Shown: positions 17,465 to 29,199 of the stretch, one piece after another
How positions within the stretch are numbered: position 1 is the first letter of the stretch
Layout: the number at the start of each line of letters is the position of its first letter
Assembly: GCF_019393635.1 (NCBI RefSeq)
Contig: NC_057867.1
Span: forward strand, 1,320,527-1,384,526
Direction of reading: 5' to 3'
DNA from: Dromiciops gliroides
Lineage: Eukaryota > Chordata > Mammalia > Microbiotheria > Microbiotheriidae
DNA length: 64,000 bases
Notes under the pieces: generated by a model
The model's input: only the letters and a program-made list of their open reading frames with translations
Database searches by the model: none
What the model was told of the DNA's origin: nothing
Made by a program: the position numbers and the translations under genes

Positions 17465-17600
17465 ACTTTTGGCAGGGCAATGGGGGTTAAGTGACTTGCC
17501 TAGGGTCACACAGCTAGTAAGTGTCAAGTGTCTGAGGCTGGATTTGAACTCAGGTACTCCTGAATCCAGGGCCAGTGCTTTATCCACTGTGCCACCTTAA
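17465..17600 (-). mobile_element. tRNA-type SINE
   Basis: Reverse copy (ggcaatgggggttaagtgac … tatccactgtgccacc). The 5' end (cagctgcccc type) is replaced by 'ttaataaatagcccc', so it is slightly truncated or rearranged. Confidence 0.85.
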
Positions 17601-17821
17601 TAAATAGCCCCTTAGCTATTTATTTTCATTGATTTGTTAGACAGCTACACATTTTTAAATGAATTTAACCTCTTACAAAAAGAGCCCCCATACCATATAC
17701 ATTTTAACTTGGAGCTTTGGGGGGGTCAAAAGTTATTATTGTAGTTATTGTAAAAAATTAGTGAGTAAATCTAAGAGAATTTGTTGTTGAAAGGGATTTA
17801 GGGACCAAAAACGGATTGGGA

Positions 17822-17975
17822 GGGGGCAGTTAGGTAGCCCAGTGGATAAAGCACTGATTCTGCATTTAGGAGGACCTGAGTTCAAATCCAGCCTCAGACA
17901 CTTGACACTTACTAGTTGTGTGACCCTGGGCAAGTCACTTAACCCTCAATGCCCCCAAAAAACAAACAAAAAAAG
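17822..17975 (+). mobile_element. tRNA-type SINE
   Basis: Forward copy from gggggcagttaggtagccca to the tail 'caatgcccccaaaaaacaaacaaaaaaa'. Confidence 0.9.
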
Positions 17976-18339
17976 GATTGGGTACTACTTCCTTAGGTTT
18001 TCCAAATAGGAGTTCAGACTATGGTTCAAAAAGATCCTTTCTATATCCACTTAAGAATTTCTGTCCATTTAAAGCACCCTCTACTCCCCACTAAAAAAGT
18101 ATGTAGCCCAGGCAGGGATACATTTCATTTATAAACATCAGTTTTAAGTCCCCGTATACAATACTTTTTTGTTTTCTATTTTACTCAAATCCAGCAGCAA
18201 GTGTCTATGGGTATGAATTGTCAAAAATGACCTTTGTCAGCTTCATGGTTGGAATTATTACTGTGTTGTGTTTTTCTCTAGAGTTTCTCATGATGAGTTA
18301 AGAGGGTCTTTGAACTTGTTCTTTTTTCCTCTGGTAAGT

Positions 18340-18795
18340 AGTATTTTATTTTTTCCAATTACATGTAAAGATAGTGTTCAACATTTATTTATTTATTTAT
18401 TTATTTATTTATTTTAGTGAGGCAATTGGGGTTAAGTGACTTGCCCAGGTTCACACAGCTAGTAAGTGTGTGCTAAGTATCTGAGGCCAGATTTGAACTC
18501 AGGTACTCTTGACTCCAGGGCTGGTGCTCTATCCAGCGAGCCACCTAGCTGTCCCTCAACATTCATTTTTTATAAGATTTTGAGTTCCAAATTTTTCTCC
18601 CTCTTTACCATCCCCCCTCCCCAAGACAGCAAGCAGTCTGATATAGGTTACACATGTGCAATCATGTAAACATATTTCCACATTGGTCATGTTGTAAAAG
18701 AAAAAATGGAACAAAAGGGGAAAGCCACAAAACCCAGTGAAAATAGCATTCTTGGATCTGCATTCAGACTTCATATTCTTTCTCTGGATGTTTGT
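18340..18795 (-). mobile_element. L1-lineage 3' end interrupted by a SINE
   Basis: Minus-strand L1 3' UTR (attttattttttccaattac … tttctctggatg). A reverse SINE at 18378-18556 sits inside it, flanked by tcaacatt on both sides. The SINE tail has expanded into an ATTT repeat. Confidence 0.8.
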
Positions 18796-18999
18796 GGTAG
18801 TTTGAAGGCAGAGGACCTGCCTGAGTTCGAATCCTTACTCTGCCATTTGCTAGCTGTATGACATTGTGTGATTCATTTCTCTTTGCCTTTGTAACAAGAG
18901 CAGGTTAAACTCTCAGGCATTGAGAAGCCAATCATACGGCACAATGTGGACTAATTATGGGATTTATTGGTGAGGATATTTCCCCATTATCTCCTCTGG

Positions 19000-19510
19000 C
19001 CCCAGATTGACAGAGAAGTGGGGAACAAGACAGTATCTTCTGTCAGGAGCTGACAGGCTTGAACCAAGTTGGGGAATACTCAGCTGGGCATCTGTTGGGC
19101 TCCAGGGCTTTGGGGTCACAGCCTCTTCTGGAATCTCTCACCCTAAGAGATCGTTGTCAGGCCTTGGTGCTTATCTGCCTCTATTGCTTGCCCTTGGTTC
19201 TACCTGCTTTCAAAAAGCTGACTTTGGCACAAAGTTCCCTGACAAAGTTCTCTTTCGACAGCTCCCTGTTTTTCTTCCTTATTTCAGACATTTGTGTTCA
19301 CATCTTCTCACCCCTCCTGAGATAACTTCTGGAGAATTTTCTACAACTTTTGAAATCTTTTCTCCCCAAATCTCAGGGGCATGTTGCACTTTGCCTGTAT
19401 TTCTTCTTTATTACAAACTCTAAGGGCTGGGTATGGGTGCAATTCTTGCTGTGTAGTGAGTGTCTGAACTAAGTCTGGCGCCAACATGGTCTGCTTCAGG
19501 AAGCCCAAGA
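19000..19510. other. No gene recognised
   Basis: Moderately GC-balanced unique sequence with one open frame of 138 codons (19007-19423, plus). It has no recognisable domain. It could be part of an old interspersed element. Confidence 0.3.
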
Positions 19511-19741
19511 AGGGCTGAACTTGCTTAGGGCAAAAGCAAAGAACGTCAAAGTTCCTGAGTCAGTCAGGTCAATGAGCAGGGAGGGACAGGAGCACTTCCA
19601 TCTAGCCTGGGTGAGCTGGGGAGGCCTAAATCTGAAGGGGAAAAAAGAAGCCCAAACAATTCACAACGCAAAGTCCACCCCTGGTTCCCATCATTTCCAC
19701 CTGAGCAACTGCTTTTCCCTTGTTGGTAAGAACCAAGTCCA

Positions 19742-19895
19742 GGGGGCAGCTAGGTGGTGCAGTGGATAAAGCACTGGCCCTGGATTCAGGAGGACCTGAG
19801 TTCAAATCTGGCCTCAGACACTTGATACTCACTAAGCTGTGTGACCCTGGGCAAGTCACTTAACCCTCATTACCTGCAAAAACAAACAAAAAAGA
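19742..19895 (+). mobile_element. tRNA-type SINE with target-site duplication
   Basis: Forward copy with tail 'tgcaaaaacaaacaaaaa'. It is flanked by the direct repeat aagaaccaagtccag on both sides, a clear retrotransposition signature. Confidence 0.92.
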
Positions 19896-20279
19896 ACCAA
19901 GTCCAGAGTAGAGGTGCTCTAGCTGTTGGACCAGGTTTAGGTTTGATTGATGTCTTGTTTCCCACACCATGATCACTTGCAGTCAAGTCCACCCTCCTTT
20001 CTCCAAAGAATGATCTCTGGTAATGAAGAAAAACTGTAAAGCAAAATCAGACACAAGCACCACGGACAGCAACTACAAAGTTCTGTACCTATCACACACC
20101 TGTTTCTTCTCCCTGCCCCGCCCTGCAGCGCAAGAGCGCGCGCGCGCGTGCACACGCACACTTGGGCGCTCGGGCGAGCACATGCATACTTGTTCCTAGA
20201 GGATGCCCCTGAGTTTCTTCTTAGATCTGTACTCGATTGATAATTTCATTTAAATGAAGTTCAGGTGCCTTGCAATGTT

Positions 20280-21060
20280 ACCTTCATTTGCATTATTATA
20301 GGCATTTGTGTGGAATGTTCTCCAGGTTTTACTTCCTTTGCCTCCCTGGTTTCTCTAAATTGGCCATATTCCTTGATCCTTATGGTACAATAATAGTTCA
20401 TTACATTCATATACCACGATTTCTTTAGTCATTCCCTAATCAATGGGTGGGTAGCTAGGTGGCACAGTGGATAGACTGCCAGGCCTGGAGTCAGAAAAAC
20501 ACATCTTCCTAAGTTAAAATCTGGCTGTGTGACCCTGGGCAAGTCACTTCACCCTGTTTGCCTCAGTTTCCTCATCTGTAAAATAAGCTGAAGAAACGGC
20601 AAACCTTTTTTTCTTTTTACCAAGAAAACCCCAAATGGGTTCACAGAGTAGGACAGGACTGAAAACAACCAAATAACAACAGCAGCAACAATCAATTAGT
20701 GCCCACTTCATTTCTGATGTTTTGCTTACAGGAACAGTGCTGCTCAAAATACTTTTGTATAAAAGGGATCTTTGTTTCTGCCCCTGACCTCCTTGTGGTA
20801 CATGCCCATTATTAGGATTACTGGGTTAAAAAGTATCTAGCCTTTGGTAACTTTTCTAGCGTGATGTTAATTTGGTTTCCAGAATGGTTGTACCAAGTCT
20901 GACTTCTGTCTATAGAATATTGGCATCCTTGTCTTCCCCTAGCTCCTCCAACATTTGCTATTTCACTGTTGTCACCTTTTCCACTTCGACAAGTATGAGG
21001 AGAAAACTTGGAAATGTTTTAATGTGCCTCTCTTAATATTAGTGAGTTTTTGTTCAATAT
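20280..21060 (-). mobile_element. L1-lineage fragment with a nested SINE
   Basis: Diverged minus-strand L1 ORF2/3' region (ggtttccagaatggttgtac, ctcctccaacatttgctatt). It is interrupted at about 20447-20690 by an older plus-strand SINE whose tail reads 'aagaaaaccccaaatgggtt … aggacaggactgaaaa', the RTE/BovB-like type. Confidence 0.65.
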
Positions 21061-21258
21061 AACAAATCCTAGTTCGTAAAACTAAGAGGTGAGGGAAGTG
21101 ACAGGAGAGGGGAAAAATCAGCATAACTGATCAATACATTGAAAGTCTGAAAATGTGTAGTGGGTAGACCATAGTTGTGGCTTCTGTGATAGAGCCCAAG
21201 GGTAGAGAGAAAGATTCAGTATTTCTGCCTCAGGACAAAAAAAATATGTATATTCTAT

Positions 21259-21283
21259 ACACACACACACACACACACACACA

Positions 21284-21314
<31 letters not shown>
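21259..21314. repeat. (CA)n immediately followed by (GT)n
   Basis: About 27 bases of alternating AC run directly into about 29 bases of alternating GT. This makes a near-perfect inverted repeat with no spacer. Confidence 0.95.
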
Positions 21315-21317
<3 letters not shown>

Positions 21318-21819
21318 AGGGAGTAATTCTGCAGCACAGCATGTCTCCACACATCCTGGAGGCCTGATACTGGCCTCTCTCCTAGAGTCCTGCACCCTTC
21401 CTTGGTGCCTGTGGCCTCTGCCTGGGCTTCCATTCTCCTAACTAAGACAAACCTTCACCCATCCCACCATTATTACTTTCTCTCTAGCTCCATGGCCCCC
21501 AGAGAAATTTTATCCCTCTCTGCTGGCTGTCCTTTCTCATATGCAGTTGAGATTCTCAAAGGATCTTGGCCTTTATGGGGCGTGCATAAGCTTTTATGAG
21601 GTGCAAAAATGATTCCTTCAAATAGGAATTAGGGGTTCACCCTTTATAAGGTGCAAACATGGCCTGAATGGGACACACCCTTTCTCAAGTTGCTTGTGTC
21701 AATAATTTTCTGTGGTGGAGGAAATAGCCTGCTATCTTCTGCCTGAGAGAGGGAGGGTCTTGTTCAGGTATCACTGAATGGAAGAATACTTGATGGGGAG
21801 GAAGGTGTAAGAACACTGG

Positions 21820-21845
21820 AAAGGGGTGTGTGTGTGTGTGTGTGG
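21820..21845. repeat. (GT)n microsatellite
   Basis: A short alternating GT run inside an unassigned, possibly repeat-derived stretch. Confidence 0.85.
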
Positions 21846-22114
21846 GGTGGTTATGAAGGGCTTTGAATGCCAGGAGATTTAAAAAATTTGAACATGGAGG
21901 TGAGAGGGGGTGCAAGATAATGAGGAGTTCAGTTACTCCTAGTTTGTAAGTACTCCTAGTTACTCCTAGGTTGTAAGCCTAGATATAGTAGGGAACTACT
22001 GGGGCTTCTCTATCAATTAAGCAACATGGGCAAATCTACACTCTAGTAAAATCACTTTGGAAGCAGTATGGAGGATGAACTAGAGAGGGAAGAGACCTGA
22101 GACATAAAGACCAG

Positions 22115-22270
22115 TTGAGAGGCCATTGCATTGTTGGTGGAGTTATGAATCAGGGCAACCATTTTGGAAAGCAATTTGGAATTTTGAAAAATAAAGTGAC
22201 TAAAAGGTTTATCCGATTTGACCTAGAGATTCCACTACTAGACTTATACTCCAAGAAGGGCTTTAATGAT
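22115..22270 (+). mobile_element. L1-lineage ORF2 fragment
   Basis: The plus-strand frame reads GGVMNQGNHFGKQFGI then DLEIPLLDLYSKKGF. This matches the L1 ORF2 C-terminal pattern (…FGKQFW…, …IPLLGIYPK…). It is heavily truncated. Confidence 0.65.
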
Positions 22271-22289
22271 GACGAGGATGATAACGATG

Positions 22290-22510
22290 ATAAGATAATA
22301 ACATTAGCTACTATTTCTATAGCATTTTTAGGTTTTGCAAAGCACTTTACCTATATTATCTCATTTGATCCTTACAACAATACTGGGAGGTAGATGCTAT
22401 TATTATCCCCATTTAATGGATGAGGAAAGTGAGGGAGGCAGAGGTTAAATGACTTGTCCAGGGCCATACAGCTAAAAGATATCTGGGGCAGGATTTGAAC
22501 TTCAAGTTTG
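22290..22510 (+). repeat. MIR-like repeat
   Basis: It contains 'gcaaagcactttacctat', 'ctcatttgatccttacaaca', 'ggatgaggaaagtgagg' and 'ggcaggatttgaactt' in the MIR/CORE order. Confidence 0.7.
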
Positions 22511-22884
22511 ACATTAGTCCGATTGCACTTTGTCCATATACACCAAAAGAAAAGTCACCAACTACACCAAAATATTTATTGGGGAACTTTTTGTGGAAAC
22601 TGTCATGAAAAATTTTAATTCCTTTTTCTTCATTATTATTTTGGGTCCAGTATAGTCACTTTAATCATGAGGACCAAAAGAAAAGCTAAGGAATTAGTGG
22701 AATTTTGCAGAAAGTTTAAAAGATTAAAGAGTTTTAGATCTCAGCAAGGCAAGAGGAGAAGGGGAGGATTTCCAGGATTTCAGCTTCATTTGGAGAAGTG
22801 CTTCTTTCTTCCTCAAATGGTTCGAGTTAGTCTTGAAATTCCTCATGATTCTAAGCTTTTTCCCACTATGAAAAAATTCTTAGA

Positions 22885-23155
22885 TTTTATTGTTTCCAAT
22901 TACATGTAAAAACAATTTTAACATTCATTTTTAAAAATTTTGAGTTCCAAATTCTCTCCCTCCCCTCCTCCCTCATTGAGAAGGCAAGCAATTTCTATAG
23001 ATAATCCATGTACATTCATGCAAAACATATTTCCGTATTAGCCATGTTGCAAAAGAAAATACAAACAGAATAAAAAGAAAGTTTAAAAAAAGTCTTCTTT
23101 GATCTGCCTTCAGATTCCATCAGTTCTTTCTCTGGAGGTGGATGTAGAAAAATAG
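22885..23155 (-). mobile_element. L1-lineage 3' end
   Basis: Reverse copy of the same 3' UTR as at 15845 (attttattgtttccaattac … tttctctggaggtgg). Confidence 0.75.
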
Positions 23156-23599
23156 ATGGAATCATGTAGCAATATTTAAAACTGAGCTATTTAAAATGTG
23201 GATTTGCATTGGGTTCGAAGGATTGTTATTTACAGCATGGGCGAGTTGCTCTCTGACTGTTCCTCTTACTTTATACAGGGATGCTTCTGTTTCCTCTTCT
23301 ATAAAATTGGGAAGGTAACAGCGCCTGCCTCAAATCATATCTGTAAAGTCCCTATCACAGTGCCAGGCACATGATAGGCACCATATGTTTATTCCCTTCC
23401 TTTCCCTGCTGACCGCTGAACATTGCTAGTATAGAATGCCCCAAATTGGTATATGAATGACATTATTTATGTAGCTTCTCTAGGGATGCATTCAAGTGGA
23501 TGAATATCATTTGACTGGCAATAAATTTTGTTTTATGTCACATGTTTTAAATCTATGATTCATTATAAAAATGATGTTAGTATTGTGTTTATGAGTTTC

Positions 23600-23900
23600 T
23601 TCATTCATTCAATAAACATTTATTAAGTGCCTACTATATGTCAGGGAGGAAGGTGGGATTTTATTGGGACTTGAAGGAAAGCAGGGAGGTTAGTAGGTGG
23701 AGCAGAGGAGGGAATGCCTTCCAGGCCTGGGGGAGAGCCAGAGAGAATGCCCAGAGCCCAGAGATGGAGGGGTTTGTTGGAGGAACAGCCAGGAGGCCGG
23801 GATCACTGGATGGAAGAGGATGTGGTGGGGAGTGAAGTGTAGTAAGACTGGATAAGGGAGGACGGGGCAGGGCATGAAGGGCATTGAACGCAAAACCGAG
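23600..23900. repeat. Old dispersed repeat
   Basis: It begins 'cattcaataaacatttatta' and 'gtgcctactatatgtcag', then runs through purine-rich text (ccttccaggcctgggggaga). Similar text recurs near 32750-33000, 45350-45600 and 60970-61230. The family name is uncertain. Confidence 0.5.
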
Positions 23901-24159
23901 CTTCCCGTATTGGTTCCTGGGGGCACTGAGGACCTTGTCTCATATTTTGCAGAAAAAATTGAGTTCATTTGCCCATGAGCTCCCTCTTTCCCCCTCTTCC
24001 TCATTTCCTTTCACTATGGTCCTTTCTGCCACCATGTCCTTCTTCACCCCCGTTTCATGTGAAGAGGTGGCTTGACGCTTCATGAAGGGCAACCCTTTTA
24101 CTTGTTCATGGGATCCCATTTCATCCTGGCTTTTCCAGCAGATTGCTTCCTCTGTCACT

Positions 24160-25770
24160 TCCACTCTCTCACTTATCTTCAGTCTCAACCAGTCTCCTGG
24201 CTCTTTCCCCTATCCTGAAAAAACCCCTCCCCACTCACCGTGTCTTATGTCTCTTCTGCCCTTTGGAGCTGTCTACAATACATGCCTCCACACCTTCTCT
24301 TCTTAACCCCTCACAGTCTGGCTTCTGACCTTATCATTCTACAAAAATTACCAATGATGACTTCAATGGCCTTTTCTCAGTCCTCATCTTTGACGTCTTT
24401 GTGACCTTTGACGCTGCTGATCACTCCCTCCTCTTTGATTCTCTCTTCTCGCTAGGTTTCTAAAGTTAACCACACTCTCCTGGTTTTCCTCCTCCCTCTC
24501 TGACCACTCCTTCTCTGTCTCCTTCTCCAGAGCACACCCCCTAACTGTGGGTGTCCCTCAGGTTCTGGCCTGGGTCTGCTCTTCTCCTTCTGTACTACTG
24601 TACTGGGTAATCTCCTTAGCTCTCACATGAGGGAATTAATTTTTGATTCTTTTTTATATTTGATTTTATACTAGAACAATATTCTGTCAGACCTAAAGCC
24701 TCTTCTCTGAGGTTTGAGTGGAGAAGCTGAAGTTTATCCTCCCACTCTTTGAAGAGAGATACCAAGGATACAGTTGCTACTAGTGAAAGAAAAACTCTGT
24801 TCTCAATTCTCTCCTGAAACACTGTCTCAGCATTCCCTGCAAGGTTTGTGGGGTATTCCTGAGAAGTTGACCTTGTCCCGTCTTTAACAATTAAGGTGGT
24901 TTTATCAAATTCCCCAGTCACCAAGAAGTCTGCCCTTCTCAGGGACATCAGGGAGTAGGTACGACCCATAAATTTACAAGGGCATGTCCTCCTGACATGC
25001 GTTGGGGGGAGGGGGGGCGGCACGCTCTTCCTACCTCCTTTGATACAACCATAAACGATCTTTTATCTCTGTGACAAATATGTTGCACCCACCCTCCATT
25101 TGGGGTCTTTTGACTATTTGAGGGGTCAAAAGATCTGCTTTATTGGTGGGTAGCACCCCTAACTGTGCCTGGAGAAGCCTTTTTTTTTTACCTTTTTCTT
25201 AAATTTCAAATGAAAAACATGGATTTAATGACCGTTTCTATGCTGATGATTCTCAAATCTATGTATCCTGCCCCTCACTCTGCTGACCTCCAAGCACACA
25301 TGCCCAGCTGCCTTTCGGACATCTTGAGCTGGATGTCTGGTAGACATCTTAAACTCAATAATATGTCCGACAGTGAACTAATACTGCCTCCTCCCTCCTT
25401 TCTTGACCTCCTGACTGTTCTGCCAACAAGACCCTCCATCTCTCTGCTATGAGCATTTTCTTTGGCCGTCTGTCCCCTATGCCTGGAATGCTCTTTCTCC
25501 TCATCCCTGCCTTCCTCCAAGTCCCAGCTAAAATGCCATTTCTATAGGAAGTCTCCCCTGACCCCTCTGAATTCTAGTGCCTTCCCTCGGTTGATGATTT
25601 CCTATTTATCCTGCCTGCCTATAGCTTGTTTGTACCTATTTGTCTACATGTTGTTTACCCTACTAGACTGTAAGCTACTTGAGGGCAGAGCCTCTTATGC
25701 TTCTTTTTGTACTTGCAGCACATTGTTGGTGCTCAATAAATGCTTATTGGTTGAGTATTATAATATCTTT
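24160..25770 (+). mobile_element. L2-like LINE, 3' half, interrupted
   Basis: Segments at 24160-24620 and 25215-25770 follow the L2 order: 'gatcactccctcctctttga', 'gatgattctcaaatctatgt', 'ttaaactcaataatatgtcc', 'ctactagactgtaagctact', then 'gtgctcaataaatgcttatt'. Positions of about 24630-25200 are not L2 and look like a later insertion. That insert carries an unassigned open frame of 135 codons on the minus strand and an AATAAA near its minus-strand start. Confidence 0.75.
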
Positions 25771-25929
25771 GTGTAGAAGTGCTGTTGGATTATGGGATGA
25801 TACCCAGTTTACAATGCATTTATTTACAAATGCATCTTTATGAAGTTAGATCCTTTTTTATCCTGAATGTTGTGATTTTATAAGTTAAGGTAGAGTGTCC
25901 TTCTGGTTAAAAATTGCACTAAGTATTGA

Positions 25930-26101
25930 AAATGACTGTTTTGGGGCAGCTAGGTGGCACAGTGGATAGAGCACCAGCCCTGGAGTCAGGAGGACCTGAG
26001 TTCAAATCTGGCCTCAGACACTTAACACTTACTAGCTGTGTGACCCTAGGCAAGTCACTTAACCCCAATTGCCTCACCAAAAAAAAAAAAGAAAGAAAGA
26101 A
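25930..26101 (+). mobile_element. tRNA-type SINE, copy 1 of a tandem
   Basis: Forward copy from about 25944, flanked by gaaaatgactgtt before the element and again after the A-rich tail. It is the left partner of the unequal crossover described under findings. Confidence 0.93.
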
Positions 26102-26410
26102 AATGACTGTTCTCTGGTTTGCCAAAATTAACTTTGTATCTTGGAAAGTCATTGTCATTAAGAAGCTTGGTGATTGGGGCAGCTAGGTGGCACTGCAGTG
26201 GATAGAGCACCAGCCCTGGAGTCAGGAGGACCTGAGTTCAAATCTGGCCTCAGACACTTAACACTTACTAGCTGTGTGACCCTAGGCAAGTCACTTGACC
26301 CCAATTGCCTCACCAAAAAAAAAAGAAAAGAAAGAAAATGACTGTTCTCTGGTTTGCCAAAATTAACTTTGTATCTTGGAAAGTCATTGTCATTAAGAAG
26401 CTTGGTGATC
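26101..26410 (+). repeat. Tandem duplicate of SINE plus flank, carrying a hybrid SINE
   Basis: The 78-base flank at 26101-26178 is repeated at about 26335-26412. Between them lies a SINE (26177-26334). Its first bases carry the 'cactgcagtgg' form of the third SINE and its remainder matches the first SINE. The repeat period is about 234 bp. Confidence 0.9.
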
Positions 26411-26590
26411 GGGGCAGCTAGGTGGCACTGCAGTGGATAAAGCACAGGCCCTGGATTCAGGAGGACCTGAGTTCAAATCTGGCCTCAGACACTTGACATT
26501 TACTAGCTGTGTGACCTGGGCAAGTCACTTAACCCTCATTGCCCTGCCCAAAAAACAAACAAACAAACAAACAAAAACAAAAGAAGCTTG
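26411..26590 (+). mobile_element. tRNA-type SINE, copy 3
   Basis: Forward copy with an (AAAC)n tail. It is flanked by aagaagcttggtga on both sides, so it was an independent insertion. Confidence 0.93.
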
Positions 26591-26599
26591 GTGAGACTT

Positions 26600-28005
26600 T
26601 GCCAAACTCTCTAAATTTTTGCATCTCAAGACTAGAGATACTTTTAAGACTTTTAAATTTTTAAATTTGGCTTACCAAAGAACTAAAATTCCTCTAAGAA
26701 ATGCTCAGCCTAAGGAGGAATGGCTGAATGTTTGCTTGTATGACATGAAATTGAATTACATGGTAAATTGTATGAAAACTCAGCAGATAAACTGTAATTA
26801 GATTGATATATCTGCATTATTTCTGAGTCAACTTTATATCACCAGACCAAAGTTTGAAAGATTTCCCTTTCATCCGTGGAGTTGCTTTGCAGTACATTAA
26901 GATATCCAGGCCAAATGCAACCAGATTCTTTGGATTTTGAATGAACTTATACATTTATTTTGTATATAAAATCCCATAAATTTACTATTTTCTCAATTTC
27001 TATTGACTGGTTTTGCCTATGGATGTGTTAAACTGGGAAACTGAAAGCATTTGGAAAGATATTACATATTCTTAGGAACTAAGGATGAATATTTTTTACT
27101 AATTATTATTTATTATGAATGTACCGATTGGGAAATAATTGCACCCTGCTTGAAAGCTGTGAGCAACGAAACTTGCTATGTGAGACGGAACATTTGGAAT
27201 TTGTAACTTGATTTGCTCTTTTTGAATCCAGGTATAACTGAATTCTTAAACTGTTCAAAATTGTCTACTATTCCAAGGAAAATGCCAACAGCTGCTGTAA
27301 GGGAACGATGTTATAGGTAAATGGCAGTACCTGGAAAAGTGAAGGAGACAACTGGCTGAAGGTAATGGAAGCCATTACCCCACTATGCTATTTTCTTTCT
27401 GAACAGGAGTTTGGGTATGAGACCCTGGGAATGATGCAGAAGTGGATGAATGATGGGCTGTTCTAAAAGGTAGCTGTGATTTTACCTGAAGGCAAATGAA
27501 ACTCAGGAAGTTTTCTCCTGCTTTACCTGCAATAGATCAGTTTGGGACTTTGGCTTTAGGCTTGAGAAAACACTCTTGCCTTGATATTTTTACAACTGTC
27601 TTCCCTCCTTTCATAGCAACTTTCTTTGGCTGTGGCAGAGGAACTCCAGATGTTTTATAATGGATCTTTGTTGCAATCAGGAAATATCTCTGTATTGTTT
27701 ACTGTAAATGACCCTATTGCTTTGTTGTCTTTTTTTTTTTCTGTTCTGGCTTTGTGACCATTACTTGCTTCACTTCCTCTGTAAGATTAAGTCTGTAGTA
27801 TCATCGTTTTCATATAATGATTAGAATGTGTGTGTGCCTGTGTGTATCCTAAGGGGTGGGGAGGAATAGGCTAAATATGTGATATAAAATAAAGATAGAA
27901 TGTGATAAAGGTATAGAAATTTAAGATGTTTTTACTTCACTTAGGGGTAAGCAACGAGATTATATTGTTTCCACTTGAGAACGAGGGGATAGGTGATTGG
28001 CCTTT
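26600..28005. other. No gene recognised
   Basis: AT-rich, low-CpG sequence. No exon, RNA gene or confident repeat family was seen. Confidence 0.45.
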
Positions 28006-28006
28006 T

Positions 28007-28205
28007 TTTTTTTGGTGAGGTTAATCGACTTGCCCAGGGTCACACAGTTAGTAAGTATTAAGTATCTGAGGTCGGATTTGAACTCAGGTACTCCTGAATC
28101 CAGGGCCGGTGCTCTATCCACTGCACCATCTAGCTGCCCGGTGATTGGCTTTTGAATTTTTTTTTTGGTGGGGCAATGAGGGTTAAGTGACAGGGCCACA
28201 CAGGG
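28007..28205 (-). mobile_element. One full and one truncated SINE
   Basis: A reverse SINE at about 28007-28138 is followed by a second reverse copy (28158-28205). The second has lost its middle and 5' part, keeping only 'ggggcaatgagggttaagtg' and 'cagggccacacag'. Confidence 0.8.
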
Positions 28206-28556
28206 CTTTTTAATTTTTTATTGGATAAAGGAATATACTTTAAACTTCTTGTGTTAGTTGTGATGGTATTAATAGCCTTGAAATTTCTGCTGTTATGCCA
28301 GTGAAAAATAATTTTAAAAACCAAGTAATAATAATGGTTCTAAATGATATATGTTAAGTTTCATCTTAGAGATAATCAGCAATTACTGCTTCTTTCAGGT
28401 CCTCCATATTTACAGATGCCTAAATACACAGGCTTTGGATATGTTTCAGTAACTATCTTTGGATATAGCTTACTAATTGATGATCAAATCTTGATTTGGA
28501 TTGAGGCTCTCACATAGAGAATTGTTTTGAGTCATCAGGATCCCTTGTTTTTCTTT

Positions 28557-28968
28557 CAGGCATTCAATCTTTTTTTGGGGGGGAGAGGCATGGCTGGCAA
28601 GTTTATTGGGTGGGTGTTCAGTACAAAAAGCAGGTAACAAAGTAAAGGCAGCTCCTGGGCCCCACCTTCCATGGGGAGGCTCCCCAAAGCCCCTCCAACC
28701 CCAGCTTCTCCAGGGAGAGATTGTCAGGAAAAACTAAGCCGACTTGGGGGCCGTCCAAAGACAAGACGGCCCTTCAGACCTTGGGGGTCGGAGCATCTCA
28801 CAGCAAGTGGCTGTGTGGGCCCCAAGAGGAAAGACTGTCTACGGGAGGTCACCCACCAGCAGACTCAGGGGTGGGGTCTTCTCCCTGGGCTGCATCCCAG
28901 AGAAGCCTCGCTAAACGTGGCGGGGAGGGCCAGGGCGGCCCACCAAACAGCCACAGGCATTCAATCTT
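28557..28968 (-). pseudogene. 5'-truncated retrocopy of an mRNA 3' end
   Basis: A GC-rich insert of about 380 bp (28572-28953) in AT-rich DNA. A perfect 15-bp direct repeat, caggcattcaatctt, flanks it at 28557-28571 and 28954-28968. Read on the minus strand it ends 'cccacccaataaacttgcc' and then an A run, so it has a polyadenylation signal and tail. This is the hallmark of L1-mediated retroposition. The open frames inside are not convincing, so it is probably 3' UTR. The parent gene is not recognised. Confidence 0.85.
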
Positions 28969-29069
28969 AAAGCACTTAGCTTTATGAAAAGGTTTGTCTC
29001 AATTTGTTGAAATTCATAAATTAAATGGACTGCTTGTTCATAATATTCCAGTAAAGAATAAAACAGAAG

Positions 29070-29166
29070 TCTGTAGTCTCACTTACTAGCTGTGTGGCCC
29101 TCCCTGGGCAAGTCACTTAATTGTTTTAGATTACCTTAAACATCCAGGGTCATCTTCAGTCATCCT

Positions 29167-29199
<33 letters not shown>

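Noticed and set aside
19470-19500. A tggcgccaac motif resembling a retroviral primer-binding site
   Set aside because: No paired long terminal repeats, polypurine tract or recognisable retroviral protein was seen around it, so a single 10-base match was not taken as evidence for a fossil element.
28671-28987. Two plus-strand frames of 88 and 99 codons in the GC-rich insert
   Set aside because: They run antisense to the retrocopied 3' UTR and do not resemble a protein.
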